Notes under the pieces: model-generated
What the model was told of the DNA's origin: nothing
Database searches by the model: none
What the model saw: only the letters and a program-made list of their open reading frames with translations
Position numbers and translations under genes: made by a program
Part shown: positions 40,436 to 49,219 of the stretch, piece by piece
Numbering within the stretch: the first letter of the stretch is position 1
How the letters are laid out: every line of letters begins with the position of its first letter
Source of the DNA: Pseudarthrobacter enclensis
GTDB lineage: Bacteria > Actinomycetota > Actinomycetes > Actinomycetales > Micrococcaceae
Direction: 5' to 3'
DNA length: 64,000 nt
Assembly (NCBI RefSeq): GCF_001457025.1
Contig: NZ_KQ758607.1
Span: 62,001 to 126,000, forward strand

Positions 40436-42090
40436 TAAACCGGTACGCGGAACGTGAAGGTTGTTCCCTTCCCCAGTTCGCTGTCCACGCCGATGGTGCC
40501 TCCGTGGGCCTCGACGATGGCCTTGCTGATGGGCAGGCCCAGCCCCACGCCGGGGATGGCTGTCCGGCGCACGTTGCTGGTCCGGAAAAACTTGGTGAAC
40601 ACTTCCCGGCTGTCCTCCGGCGTCATCCCCATGCCGGTGTCCGTGACCCGGCATTCAAGGTGTCCGTCCTGGCGTGCCAGGCGGACCAGGACGTTGCCGC
40701 CGTCGGGGGAGTACTTGATGGCGTTGGAGACCAGGTTGTCCAGCACCTGCGAAATCCGGGCACCGTCCACGTGCGCCTCCAGCGTGTCCGGGGTTTCGGC
40801 CTCCAGCACCACGCCTGCGGCGGTGGCCTTGGGCATGGCGGAGGAAACGCTGGCGCGCACCAGTTCGGCCACGTCCACGGTGTGCGGGGTGACGATCAAC
40901 TGGCCGTTGCGGCTGGCGAGCAGGTCGGAGACCAGGGTGAGCAGCCGTTCGGAGTTCCGCCGGATGATCTCCAGCATGTCCCGCTGGGAATCGTCAGGCT
41001 CGTCGGCGAGCAGGATTTCCACGTAGCCCAGGATCGAGGTCAGCGGGGTGCGGAACTCGTGCGAAACGCTGGAAACGAAGTCGTCCTTCGCGGCCAGTGC
41101 GTTCACCAGGTCCGTGACGTCGCTGAAGGCGATCACCGATCCTGCGAACGTGCCGTCCGCATCCTTCATGGCCCGGGCTGTGGTGACGAAGGCCCGCTGG
41201 TCAGTGCCGGCGCCCAGCCAGACCAGGTAGTCCGTGAAAGTTTCGCCCAGCACTGCGCGGCGCACCGGGCGTTCCTGCACGGGCACCAGGGTTTTGCGGT
41301 CCGGGCCGAAGACCAGCAGCTGGGATTCATTGGGGTCCGGGTTGTCCTTGGGGCTGGCCAGGAGGTGGTTGGCCTTCTGTTTACGGTTCATCAGGACGTC
41401 GTGGCCGTCGGCATCGACGGCCAGCACGCCCAGGTGCACGGTGTCCAGGACGGTGTTCAGCAGCGACTCCTGCCGCCGGCTGCTGGCAAGGCTGGCCTGG
41501 AGCTGGGCGTCCTTCTCTTCGAGTTCACGCTGCTGGCGCATCATGCTCAGGGTGAGTACGCTGACCGACACGCCGATGCCGAGCATCATTACCGGCAGCA
41601 GCAGCGACCGGGTGAGGTCCTGCGGGGTGACGTTGCCCTTCAGCAGCAGGGGAACCCAGATGATGGCCAGGGGTGCCAGGAAGGACAGCCAGAGTGCCGT
41701 CCTGGGGTAGTAACCGGAGGCGCACAGCCAGATCACGGGGAACACCGCCAGCAGGCTGATGCCGGTCAGGCTGTCCTGGCCGCCTTCCCGGCCCACGGCG
41801 ATGGACACGAAATCCAGCAGCGGAATAACCAGGAAACTGGTGTACGGAAGCCGTTCCCAGGGGACCAGGTAACACAGCCCCATCAGGACCAGCTGCGAGA
41901 TGACGAATCCGGCGAAGAGCGGGTTGCCCATGGTTCCGGGGAAGAACGCCCACACCAAAAACACCGTCAGCAGCGTGGTGACGAAGAGCGGCATCTGGCT
42001 CATGGCCACCCGGTCCCGCAGCCGGTACTCATGGAACTGGCGGCGGAAGAAGCGCAGCCGCCCGGACTGCCACGCCGCCGGATCAGCCAT
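40435..42090 (-). CDS. membrane sensor histidine kinase with PAS-like domain
   Basis: The 551-aa kinase has about six membrane helices (residues 30-185), a coiled coil, a PAS-like domain (about 205-325), then the HisKA box SHEFRTPL with phospho-acceptor H344. The ATPase domain shows NLVSNAIKYSP, DTGMGM and GVGLGLPISKAIVEAHGG. The sensory ligand is unknown. It is divergent from an OmpR-type regulator with TATACT (42152) between them, so they form a two-component pair. Confidence 0.87.
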   Translation of the reverse strand: MADPAAWQSGRLRFFRRQFHEYRLRDRVAMSQMPLFVTTLLTVFLVWAFFPGTMGNPLFAGFVISQLVLMGLCYLVPWERLPYTSFLVIPLLDFVSIAVGREGGQDSLTGISLLAVFPVIWLCASGYYPRTALWLSFLAPLAIIWVPLLLKGNVTPQDLTRSLLLPVMMLGIGVSVSVLTLSMMRQQRELEEKDAQLQASLASSRRQESLLNTVLDTVHLGVLAVDADGHDVLMNRKQKANHLLASPKDNPDPNESQLLVFGPDRKTLVPVQERPVRRAVLGETFTDYLVWLGAGTDQRAFVTTARAMKDADGTFAGSVIAFSDVTDLVNALAAKDDFVSSVSHEFRTPLTSILGYVEILLADEPDDSQRDMLEIIRRNSERLLTLVSDLLASRNGQLIVTPHTVDVAELVRASVSSAMPKATAAGVVLEAETPDTLEAHVDGARISQVLDNLVSNAIKYSPDGGNVLVRLARQDGHLECRVTDTGMGMTPEDSREVFTKFFRTSNVRRTAIPGVGLGLPISKAIVEAHGGTIGVDSELGKGTTFTFRVPV

Positions 42091-42184
42091 GGGCCTGGAA
42101 CTTTCGGATGAGAGGGTGCGAGACCATAGCAGCAGGATATCGGCAGCCGGTTATACTTCTGACGTTGGCTGCTGAGGGGGCGCT

Positions 42185-42949
42185 ATGAGTGATGCACGTG
42201 TGGGACTTGTCATCGAGGATGACCACGACATCCGGGAACTGGTTCGCACGGTGCTGACCCAGGCCGGATTTGACGTAACTGTGGCCAGCAGCGGCGCCGA
42301 GGGCGTGCTCGTGGCCAAGAACATCAACCCTGATGTCATCACCCTTGACCTGGGCCTGCCTGACATTGACGGCTTTGAGGTGTCCCGACAGATCCGTGAA
42401 TTCTCCGACGCCTACATCGTGATGCTGACGGCCCGCACGGAGGAGCTGGACACCCTGATCGGACTCGAGTCCGGTGCCGACGACTACCTGACCAAGCCGT
42501 TCCGGCCGCGGGAGCTCCGTGCCCGGGTTGCGGCCATGATGCGGCGGCCACGGTCCGCGCCCGAGCCTGCGGATGCCCCGGCAGAGGCGCCCGCCGAGTC
42601 CAACGGGCACCCGGAGCGCGGCAATTTCAGCCATAACGGCCTTGAACTGAGCTACGCCTCCCGCACCGTGCTGGTGGACGGCAGGGAGATGAACCTGACG
42701 CGCACGGAATTCGAACTCCTGCACGCCCTGCTGGAAGCCGGGCGGACGGTCCGCACCAAGTCCGACCTGGTGCGCCGGCTGCGGGACGAGGACTACGACG
42801 TCGGCAGCTACATCAGCGAAGCGGACGAACGGTCCGTTGAGGTCCACATGGGCAACCTGCGCAAGAAGCTCGGCGACTCCCCGCAGCAGCCGCGCTGGTT
42901 GCAGACGGTCCGCGGCGTCGGTTACAGGCTGGCACCGAGCGCGCACTGA
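42185..42949 (+). CDS. OmpR-family response regulator
   Basis: The 254-aa protein has a receiver domain (residues 6-118; acidic pocket E11/D12/D13, phospho-acceptor D55, K-P at TKPF), an Ala/Pro-rich linker, and a C-terminal winged helix (RTEFELLHALLEAGR, EVHMGNLRKKLGD, VRGVGYRL). GAGGGGG precedes the ATG. It is the expected partner of the divergent kinase. Its last 28 nt overlap the end of the convergent Hpt-like gene. Confidence 0.9.
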   Translation: MSDARVGLVIEDDHDIRELVRTVLTQAGFDVTVASSGAEGVLVAKNINPDVITLDLGLPDIDGFEVSRQIREFSDAYIVMLTARTEELDTLIGLESGADDYLTKPFRPRELRARVAAMMRRPRSAPEPADAPAEAPAESNGHPERGNFSHNGLELSYASRTVLVDGREMNLTRTEFELLHALLEAGRTVRTKSDLVRRLRDEDYDVGSYISEADERSVEVHMGNLRKKLGDSPQQPRWLQTVRGVGYRLAPSAH

Positions 42950-43332
42950 GCCTGCAGCCGGTGCATGGTCTGCCGGCTGCACTGGCTGATGTTCCGCAGG
43001 AAAGCGGCAGCCAGGTGCGGAAGGACGACGGCGGCGTCGTCCTGGTGAGCTCCGGTGCGGATTTCCGCTTCCAGGGCGATGGCCAGTCCCGCCAGCCGCT
43101 CGGCGCCCACCATCTGGCTGGAGGTCTTCAGGCTAAGCACAGCGTCCACCGAACCGTCCAGGTCGCCGGTGGTCAGCGCCAGCCGCAGCTTGCTGATCCG
43201 TTGCGGCAGGCACTCGATGAAGTTCCCGACGAACACCCTGCAGTACCCTCCGTCCTCGTCGAGTTCTTCGCGGAGACGGTCCAGCACTGACTGGTCCACC
43301 AAGGGGAGGGGGGCGTCATCCGAGGGGCTCAC
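42922..43332 (-). CDS. Hpt-like domain protein lacking the phospho-histidine
   Basis: From GTG 43332 (AAAGGA upstream) the product is 136 aa and helical. It aligns with histidine phosphotransfer domains at VLSLKTSSQMVGAERLAGLA, where the usual pattern is xxHxLKGSxxxxGAxxLA. The phospho-accepting His is Leu here (L66), and the Gly after Lys is Thr. It cannot act as a normal phosphotransfer protein, so it may bind a kinase or receiver as a modulator. It is convergent with the response regulator. Confidence 0.72.
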   Translation of the reverse strand: MSPSDDAPLPLVDQSVLDRLREELDEDGGYCRVFVGNFIECLPQRISKLRLALTTGDLDGSVDAVLSLKTSSQMVGAERLAGLAIALEAEIRTGAHQDDAAVVLPHLAAAFLRNISQCSRQTMHRLQAQCALGASL

Positions 43333-43550
43333 GGGGGGTCCTTTCAGCTGACGTTTCACTCCGGCAGCGCGTCATCGGGGTGGGGCGGGTGTGCAATTTC
43401 AGGGTAGGTCCGCCGCTCCAGGGCCACCCTGGTTCGGGGAAGAATTGTGGGTTTCTTGATGACTCTGCGGTTTCCGCGCCCAATACTTGACCCAGTGCTT
43501 CCAGCACCACCACTTTGCGGCTGCGGCCGCCCGTCAGCTGGGGATGGGTT

Positions 43551-44777
43551 GTGTTTACGAAAATACTGCAGAAACTTGGCATCGCACTGTTCGTTGGTAC
43601 CGGGCTGGTCCTCGCCGCGGTACAGCCTGCCGCGGCGGCCGCCGCTCCGGCAGCGATCACCTTGAGTCCGGCCTCCGGACCGGCCGGTTCCGCCGTGACG
43701 GTTGCCGGAACCGGGTTCAAGGCGGCCACCACGGGAACGGTGATCATCGGTCCAGCAACGTTCGCCTTCAAGACAGGAACCACCGGTGCCTTCAGCACGG
43801 GAGTGACGATTCCGGCCGCTTCCACCGGGAACGTCACCGTCACGGCGAAGACCTCGTCCATCAAGGCGTCAACCGTGTTCACGGTCCAGGCCGCGGCGCC
43901 GGAACCGCCACCAGGCGGCGCTGACATCCTGCGGTTCGGCGCTGCCACCGCCGGCGGGCCGCTGGCCACGGCGGAACTGGACGAGGTGGCAGCCGTCGCG
44001 GGGGAAACCCCGAGCATCATCCTCTCCTACAAGGACTTCCTCCAAGCCCCGCCGCTGGCCGAGCTCGACGCCGTGAACGCCAGGGGAGCCACGCCCCTGC
44101 TCACATGGGAGCCGTGGGCCTGGGGCGGCGGCGTTGACCAGGCGGCCTATGCGCTGGACCGGATCACCCTGGGCGACCATGACGCCAGGCTGCGCGAATG
44201 GGGCCAGGCCTTGGCTGCCTGGGGCAAGCCCGTGATGCTTCGCTTTGCGCATGAGATGAACGGCAACTGGTACCCATGGGCTGAAGGGGTGAACGGGAAC
44301 CAAGCCGGTGACTACGTCGCTGCCTGGCGCCATGTCCATGACGTCGTCGCCGCCATGGGGGCCGCGAACGTCCAGTGGGTCTGGTCCCCGAACGTTCCGT
44401 ACTTCGGCTCAACGGACCTTGCCGGGCTCTACCCCGGCGCGGCGTACGTGGACATCGTGGCCCTTGACGGCTACAACTGGGGCACCTCGCAGACGTGGAG
44501 CAGTTGGGCCTCCCCGCAGAACCTGTTCGGTCCGGGCATTGCACAGCTCCGCGCACTGGCCCCCGGGAAGCCGGTCCTGATCGCAGAAGTCGCCTCCAGC
44601 GAGCTGGGCGGCTCCAAAGCGGCCTGGAACACCGACCTGGTGTCCTACCTTTCCACCCAGGCCGACGTACTGGGCTTCGTCTGGTTCCACCTCCAGAAGG
44701 AAACAGACTGGCGGATCAACAGCAGCGACTCGTCGGCAGCAGCCTTCAAATCCGCCCTGGCGGCCCGAAGGGCATAG
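43551..44777 (+). CDS. secreted GH26-type glycoside hydrolase with IPT/TIG-like domain
   Basis: The 408-aa product starts at GTG 43551 after GGGGATGG. It has a signal peptide (residues 1-34, Ala-rich cleavage region), an IPT/TIG-like beta domain (about 37-118), a Pro-rich linker and a GH26-like catalytic domain. The acid/base candidate is E235 in RFAHEMNGNWYPW and the nucleophile candidate E346 in LIAEVASSE. GH26 enzymes cleave beta-mannans or related glucans outside the cell. TTGACC at about 43488 may be a -35. Confidence 0.82.
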   Translation: MFTKILQKLGIALFVGTGLVLAAVQPAAAAAAPAAITLSPASGPAGSAVTVAGTGFKAATTGTVIIGPATFAFKTGTTGAFSTGVTIPAASTGNVTVTAKTSSIKASTVFTVQAAAPEPPPGGADILRFGAATAGGPLATAELDEVAAVAGETPSIILSYKDFLQAPPLAELDAVNARGATPLLTWEPWAWGGGVDQAAYALDRITLGDHDARLREWGQALAAWGKPVMLRFAHEMNGNWYPWAEGVNGNQAGDYVAAWRHVHDVVAAMGAANVQWVWSPNVPYFGSTDLAGLYPGAAYVDIVALDGYNWGTSQTWSSWASPQNLFGPGIAQLRALAPGKPVLIAEVASSELGGSKAAWNTDLVSYLSTQADVLGFVWFHLQKETDWRINSSDSSAAAFKSALAARRA

Positions 44778-44804
44778 GGGACCGGCCGGCGGGGCTGCCC
44801 TCAA

Positions 44805-44843
44805 GACTTAGCAGGTGTTCCCGGCGGGAACACCTGCTAAGTC
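44805..44843. terminator. perfect 18-bp hairpin between convergent genes
   Basis: GACTTAGCAGGTGTTCCC (44805-44822) pairs fully with 44826-44843 around a GGC loop. It lies between the GH26 and vsr stops. Confidence 0.8.
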
Positions 44844-44890
44844 TGCGCGGTCCGGATCAAGGAAGCTGGGTCCGGCGGGAAAAGATTGGC

Positions 44891-45325
44891 TCAAGACCGG
44901 CGCTGGTTTTCAAGGAACTGGACCAAGTGGGTCTCGAGCGTCGGGCCGTCCTTGAGTTCACATTCCCACACGGTCAGGACGTCCCAGCCGGCGGCTTCGA
45001 GCTGGCGGCGCTGGCCGGCGTCGCGCTCCCTGGTGCGGGTGCGCTTGGCCTCCCAAAAGTCGGCGTTGTTCTTGGGCGCGTGTTGGCCCACCCGGCAGTC
45101 GTGGAAGTGCCAGAAGCAGCCGTTGACAAAAATGACCTTGCGTTTCCCGGCGAATACCAGGTCCGGGTTGCCGGGCAGTTTGCCCGCGCCCGCGGCGCCG
45201 TGGAGGCGGTAGCGGTAGCCCTTGGCGTGGAGGAGCCTGCGCACCAGCAGTTCGGGCTTCGTGTTCTTGCCCCGGATCCGGGACATGTTCCAGCTGCGTT
45301 GCTCAGCCGTCAGCTTGTCCGCCAT
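44891..45325 (-). CDS. vsr: very short patch repair endonuclease
   Basis: The 144-aa protein matches Vsr over its length: MSRIRGKNTKPELLVRRLL at the N-terminus, then GNPDLVFAGKRKVIFVNGCFWHFHDC with the catalytic and zinc-binding residues. Vsr nicks T:G mismatches that arise when 5-methylcytosine deaminates. It is usually coded next to a cytosine methyltransferase, but none is present in this window. The next gene upstream, 19 nt away, is unrelated. Confidence 0.9.
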   Translation of the reverse strand: MADKLTAEQRSWNMSRIRGKNTKPELLVRRLLHAKGYRYRLHGAAGAGKLPGNPDLVFAGKRKVIFVNGCFWHFHDCRVGQHAPKNNADFWEAKRTRTRERDAGQRRQLEAAGWDVLTVWECELKDGPTLETHLVQFLENQRRS

Positions 45326-45344
45326 GGTTCCAGTCCAGGAGCGC

Positions 45345-45779
45345 CTAGATCTCGCGTTCGGGCTGTTCGCCGAAGTTGAAGTGCCGGCCGCTGATGGAGG
45401 CCGGTGCTATTTCGACGTAGAAGTCCTTCAGCGTGGGCACCCACGTCTTCAGGCCCAGGGCTTCCACCGCTTCCAGCTCGGCGGAAGTGGTCAGCACCCG
45501 TGCGCTCCCGCGCAGCACTACGGACCATGCCTGGTCCGAAAGGATGCCGTCCGTTTCAAAGAGCACCTTGGAGTTGATGGTCAGCTGTGCGAGCTTGTTG
45601 CCCGGCGCGGTCCGCAGATAGATCTTCCAGTCCGCGGTGACGTAGTTGACGGGGAAGATGTCCGGTTCGCCGGCAACGGAAACCACCAGCCGGCCGTGCT
45701 TGGTTCCTTCGAGGAGGTCCCACGACTGCTCGTCGGTGAGTTCGAGTACGGGCTGCCCATCAGCGTGTTCGAAGATCAT
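45345..45779 (-). CDS. pyridoxamine 5'-phosphate oxidase-like flavin/F420-binding protein
   Basis: The 144-aa protein has the split-barrel pattern of the PNPOx-like group: GRLVVSVAGEPDIFPVNY, a strand with TAPGNKLAQL, and SVVLRGSARVLT. Such small actinobacterial proteins bind FMN or F420 and often reduce small molecules. No substrate can be read from the sequence. The vsr gene follows closely on the same strand. Confidence 0.8.
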   Translation of the reverse strand: MIFEHADGQPVLELTDEQSWDLLEGTKHGRLVVSVAGEPDIFPVNYVTADWKIYLRTAPGNKLAQLTINSKVLFETDGILSDQAWSVVLRGSARVLTTSAELEAVEALGLKTWVPTLKDFYVEIAPASISGRHFNFGEQPEREI

Positions 45780-45832
45780 GCAGCCATTCTTCTACGGGAT
45801 GTAGAAAAGTGCCAGAGGCTTAAGTCGCATTC

Positions 45833-46105
45833 TTACGGTGCGGTGGTGGGGCCGTGGCGTGAGCATTCGGCCCGCCAGCCCAGCGGGGTGACCTGGACTT
45901 TCAGCCTGCGGCCGCACTGGACGCAGAACCGCGGAGGCTCCCACTGCAGGCTGGAGAGGCACTGGCGGTGGGCCGGCGACGGAGCCGCGGTGCCGCCGTC
46001 GTCCGCGTTCCCGCCTCCGTCCGTCCACGGTACGCAGGGGCCGCCGCAATGCCCGCAGTAGGTGCCGCGGGCACCTCTGGCCGCGCCGGTCCGGGAGGTG
46101 GTCAC
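45833..46105 (-). CDS. bsaP: biotin synthase auxiliary protein
   Basis: The 90-aa protein has two cysteine pairs (YCGHCGGP and FCVQCGRR) and ends with QVTPLGWRAECSRHG, the pattern of actinobacterial BsaP proteins. These act with BioB, and their cysteines are thought to bind an iron-sulfur or metal centre. Its GTG start overlaps the bioB stop by 4 nt (GTGA), so the two are translationally coupled. Confidence 0.82.
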   Translation of the reverse strand: MTTSRTGAARGARGTYCGHCGGPCVPWTDGGGNADDGGTAAPSPAHRQCLSSLQWEPPRFCVQCGRRLKVQVTPLGWRAECSRHGPTTAP

Positions 46106-47115
46106 AGGGTCTTCTGCAATTCCTTAATGGGCATGTTCAGCTCCACCAGGAGATTGAGGTCCGCGGTGGCGGGCCGGCCCAGCGTGGTCAGGTAGTTGCC
46201 CACGATGACGGCGTTGATACCGCCGAGCAGGCCTTCGCGCGTGCCCAGGTCGCCCAGGGCGAGCTCGCGGCCTCCGGCGTAGCGCAGGACGGTCCGCGGC
46301 ATGGCCAGCCGGAACGCCACGATGGCGCGGAGGGCGTCCTTGCCGTCCATGATCTCCTGGTGCTCCAACGGCGTGCCGGGCCGCGGATTGAGGAAGTTCA
46401 GCGGCACCTCGTGCGGATCCAGGGCCGCCAGTTGTGCGGCGAGCTCCGCGCGCTGCCCAAGCGTCTCGCCCATGCCGATGAGCGCCCCGCAGCACAGTTC
46501 CATCCCGGCGTCCTTGACCATGGCGCAGGTTGCCAGGCGTTCCTCATAGGTGTGGGTGGTGACCACCTGCGGAAAGAAGCTGCGGGCGGTTTCAAGGTTG
46601 TGGTTGTAGCGGTGCACACCCCACCCGGCGAGCTGGTCCACCTGCTCCTGTGTCAGCATGCCCAGGGAGCAGGCGATGTTGATGTCCACCTCCTGCCGGA
46701 TGCGGTTGATGGCGAACCTGACCTGGTTCATCAGCTTGATGTCCGGGCCGCGCACGGCTGCCACAATGCAGAACTCGGTGGCTCCGGTGGCGGCGGTCTC
46801 CTTGGCGGCTTTGACCAGTTCCGGGATGTCGAGCCAGACCCCACGGACCGGACTGTCGAACAGCCCTGACTGACTGCAGAAGTGGCAGTCCTCGGGGCAG
46901 CCCCCGGTCTTGATGGAGACGATGCCCTCCACTTCCACGTCCTCGCCGCAGTGCTTGAGCCGGACCTGGTGGGCAAGGTCGAGGGCTGCCGGGAGGGCGT
47001 CGTCAGGGAGGCTGAGGACGTCCACCAGCTGCTCCTCGGCCAGGCCAATGCCTTGGTCCAGGACCTGCCGGCGCGCGGTGTCGAGGATGGCGTGGTCTGT
47101 AGCGTGGATGGTCAT
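46102..47115 (-). CDS. bioB: biotin synthase
   Basis: The 337-aa radical-SAM enzyme has the CxxxCxxC cluster motif at C73/C77/C80 (GCPEDCHFCSQS) and the expected YNHNLET, LNPRPGTPLE and AGGRE regions. It inserts sulfur into dethiobiotin in the last step of biotin synthesis. bsaP follows as an overlapping gene. The upstream region holds an inverted repeat at 47215-47233 and the divergent permease. No other bio genes are in the window. Confidence 0.94.
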   Translation of the reverse strand: MTIHATDHAILDTARRQVLDQGIGLAEEQLVDVLSLPDDALPAALDLAHQVRLKHCGEDVEVEGIVSIKTGGCPEDCHFCSQSGLFDSPVRGVWLDIPELVKAAKETAATGATEFCIVAAVRGPDIKLMNQVRFAINRIRQEVDINIACSLGMLTQEQVDQLAGWGVHRYNHNLETARSFFPQVVTTHTYEERLATCAMVKDAGMELCCGALIGMGETLGQRAELAAQLAALDPHEVPLNFLNPRPGTPLEHQEIMDGKDALRAIVAFRLAMPRTVLRYAGGRELALGDLGTREGLLGGINAVIVGNYLTTLGRPATADLNLLVELNMPIKELQKTL

Positions 47116-47214
47116 TGGCGGGTCCTTTGGGTCGCGGGAAGTCTCCTTCAGACGCTAGTTCCATGGGTGCCTGCGGTTTTTGTGGAGTCGCGACAACCAC
47201 AGCGCGCAGCGTTT

Positions 47215-47233
47215 GTTGACAGGGCCAGTCAAC
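47215..47233. promoter_or_regulatory. inverted repeat between bioB and NCS1 permease
   Basis: GTTGAC (47215-47220) and GTCAAC (47228-47233) are separated by 7 nt. The site lies 100 nt upstream of bioB and 100 nt upstream of the divergent permease. It could be an operator for either or both. Confidence 0.45.
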
Positions 47234-47332
47234 GCTTAACGACTTCGAAACAATGCCGTGACGGGTTCGTCTCTTCGGCTGGATAGCGTCGCCTCCAGAC
47301 CTTCGAACTGCTAACGAAAGCGAAGCACCCGA

Positions 47333-49057
47333 ATGAGCCACGACTCAGAAACCACCCAACTGCTGGAGCCCGCCGCACCTCCGGGCGCCGCCGTCGTCGG
47401 CTCCCCGGCCGCCCAGGCGGCGGGCAACACCGCCGCACTGAACGCCACCAAGGAGAGCCTCGAAGACTACACGCTGCGGTTTGCCCCGCGGTCCTACCGC
47501 AAGTGGAGCGCCAGGGTGGTGGCCACCAGCGCGCTGGGCGGGATCGCCTACCTCGCGGACTTCTCCATCGGCGCGAACATCGGCATCTCCTACGGCACCG
47601 TCAACGCAATCTTCGGCATCCTGGTGGCCGCCGTCATCATCTTCGCCACCGGGTTCCCGCTGGCGTACTACGCGGCCCGCTACAACATCGACCTGGACCT
47701 GATTACCCGCGGCTCCGGCTTCGGCTACTACGGGTCCGTGGTCACCAACATCATCTTTGCCACGTTCACGTTCATCTTCTTTGCGCTGGAGGGCTCCATC
47801 ATGGCGCAGGGGCTTGAGCTGGGACTCGGCATCCCGCAGTGGCTGGGGTACGCGGCATCCACGGTGATCATCATTCCCCTGGTGATCTACGGGATGAACA
47901 CCCTGGCCAAGCTGCAGGTGTGGACCACGCCGCTGTGGTTGCTGCTGATGGTGGTCGCGGTGGGGTACCTGCTGGTCTCGCACCCGGAGAGCATCAACAG
48001 CTTCTTCGCCTACACGGGTGAGTCCGGCGACGGCGGCCCGAACCTGGCCTCCGTCATGCTGGCCGCCGGCGTCTGCCTGTCCCTGATGGCGCAGATTGCC
48101 GAGCAGATCGACTACCTCCGCTTCATGCCGCCGCGCACCGATGCCAACCGGGGAGCCTGGTGGCGTGCCGTGATCCTGGCTGGCCCGGGCTGGGTCATTT
48201 TCGGGGCCATCAAGCAGATCGTTGGACTGTTCATTGCCATCTACCTGATTGCCTCGCTTGATCCTGCGGCCTCCGCGACCGCCAACGAGCCGGTGCACCA
48301 GTTCCTCGGCGTGTACCAGGAGATGATGCCCGCCTGGCTGGCCATGACGCTGGCCGTGGTGCTGGTGGTCATCTCGCAGATCAAGATCAACGTGACCAAC
48401 GCCTACTCCGGGTCCCTGGCCTGGACAAACTCCTTCACCCGGATCACCAAGACGTACCCGGGCCGGATGGTGTTTGTGGTGGTCAACCTGCTGATTGCCC
48501 TGGTCCTGATGGAAGCGAACATGTTCGACTTCCTCAACACCATCCTGGGCTTCTACGCCAACTGCGCCATGGCCTGGGTGGTCACCGTGGCATCCGATAT
48601 CGCCATCAACAAGTACCTGCTGAAGATTTCACCCAAGGTCCCTGAGTTCCGCCGCGGCATGCTCTACGCGGTGAACCCGGTGGGCTTCCTGTCCATGCTC
48701 GTCTCCGCGGGTATTTCCATTGCGGTGTTTTTCGGCGCCTTTGGTTCCGGCATCCAGCCGTACTCGCCGATCTTCGCGGTGGGCCTGGCGCTGGTGCTGC
48801 CACCGGTCCTTGCGGTCCTGACCCGCGGGAAGTTCTACCTGCGGCGGACCGATGACGGCATCGACCTGCCCATGTTCGATGCGGACGGCAACCCCAGCGA
48901 CGCCAAGCTTTTGTGCCACGTGACCGGCCTGGAGTTCGAACGCCCGGACATGGTGCGCTCGGCACAGGACGCGCCCGACGGCGGCCCGCAGTATGTCTCT
49001 TCGCTTGCCCTTTCCACGGACAAGTCGGGCGAACTGGTGCTGCCGGCCCAGAAGTAA
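47333..49057 (+). CDS. NCS1-family nucleobase:cation symporter-like permease
   Basis: The 574-aa protein has about 12 membrane helices after a ~60-residue hydrophilic start. It resembles purine-cytosine permease-like NCS1 proteins (GGIAYLADFSIGANIGISYG, TRGSGFGYYGSVVTN, NVTNAYSGSLAWTNSFTRI). These import nucleobases, allantoin, hydantoins or vitamin precursors with H+ or Na+. It is divergent from bioB. The hydrophilic C-terminal ~70 residues are unusual in length. The substrate is unknown. Confidence 0.82.
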   Translation: MSHDSETTQLLEPAAPPGAAVVGSPAAQAAGNTAALNATKESLEDYTLRFAPRSYRKWSARVVATSALGGIAYLADFSIGANIGISYGTVNAIFGILVAAVIIFATGFPLAYYAARYNIDLDLITRGSGFGYYGSVVTNIIFATFTFIFFALEGSIMAQGLELGLGIPQWLGYAASTVIIIPLVIYGMNTLAKLQVWTTPLWLLLMVVAVGYLLVSHPESINSFFAYTGESGDGGPNLASVMLAAGVCLSLMAQIAEQIDYLRFMPPRTDANRGAWWRAVILAGPGWVIFGAIKQIVGLFIAIYLIASLDPAASATANEPVHQFLGVYQEMMPAWLAMTLAVVLVVISQIKINVTNAYSGSLAWTNSFTRITKTYPGRMVFVVVNLLIALVLMEANMFDFLNTILGFYANCAMAWVVTVASDIAINKYLLKISPKVPEFRRGMLYAVNPVGFLSMLVSAGISIAVFFGAFGSGIQPYSPIFAVGLALVLPPVLAVLTRGKFYLRRTDDGIDLPMFDADGNPSDAKLLCHVTGLEFERPDMVRSAQDAPDGGPQYVSSLALSTDKSGELVLPAQK

Positions 49058-49093
49058 CGTTACGGGGCGTGGGCCCCGATTGATCCGGTTGGG

Positions 49094-49127
49094 AAAGCCG
49101 GCGCCTCCCAAGGCGCCGGCTTTTCCT
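49094..49127 (+). terminator. hairpin terminator with T tract
   Basis: A 13-bp stem (49094-49106 with 49111-49123) closes a CCCA loop and is followed by TTTT-like sequence, 36 nt after the permease stop. Confidence 0.85.
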
Positions 49128-49219
49128 GTGGATAACTCTTATCGCCCGATTGTGACCTGGGCTACCCTTAAGTCACTGCCCGGAGCAAGCCGTCGTCACT
49201 ACTGGGGGAATAGCGGCCC

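Noticed and set aside
40504..42111. 535-codon plus-strand open frame
   Set aside because: It is antisense to the histidine kinase, whose domains are unambiguous.
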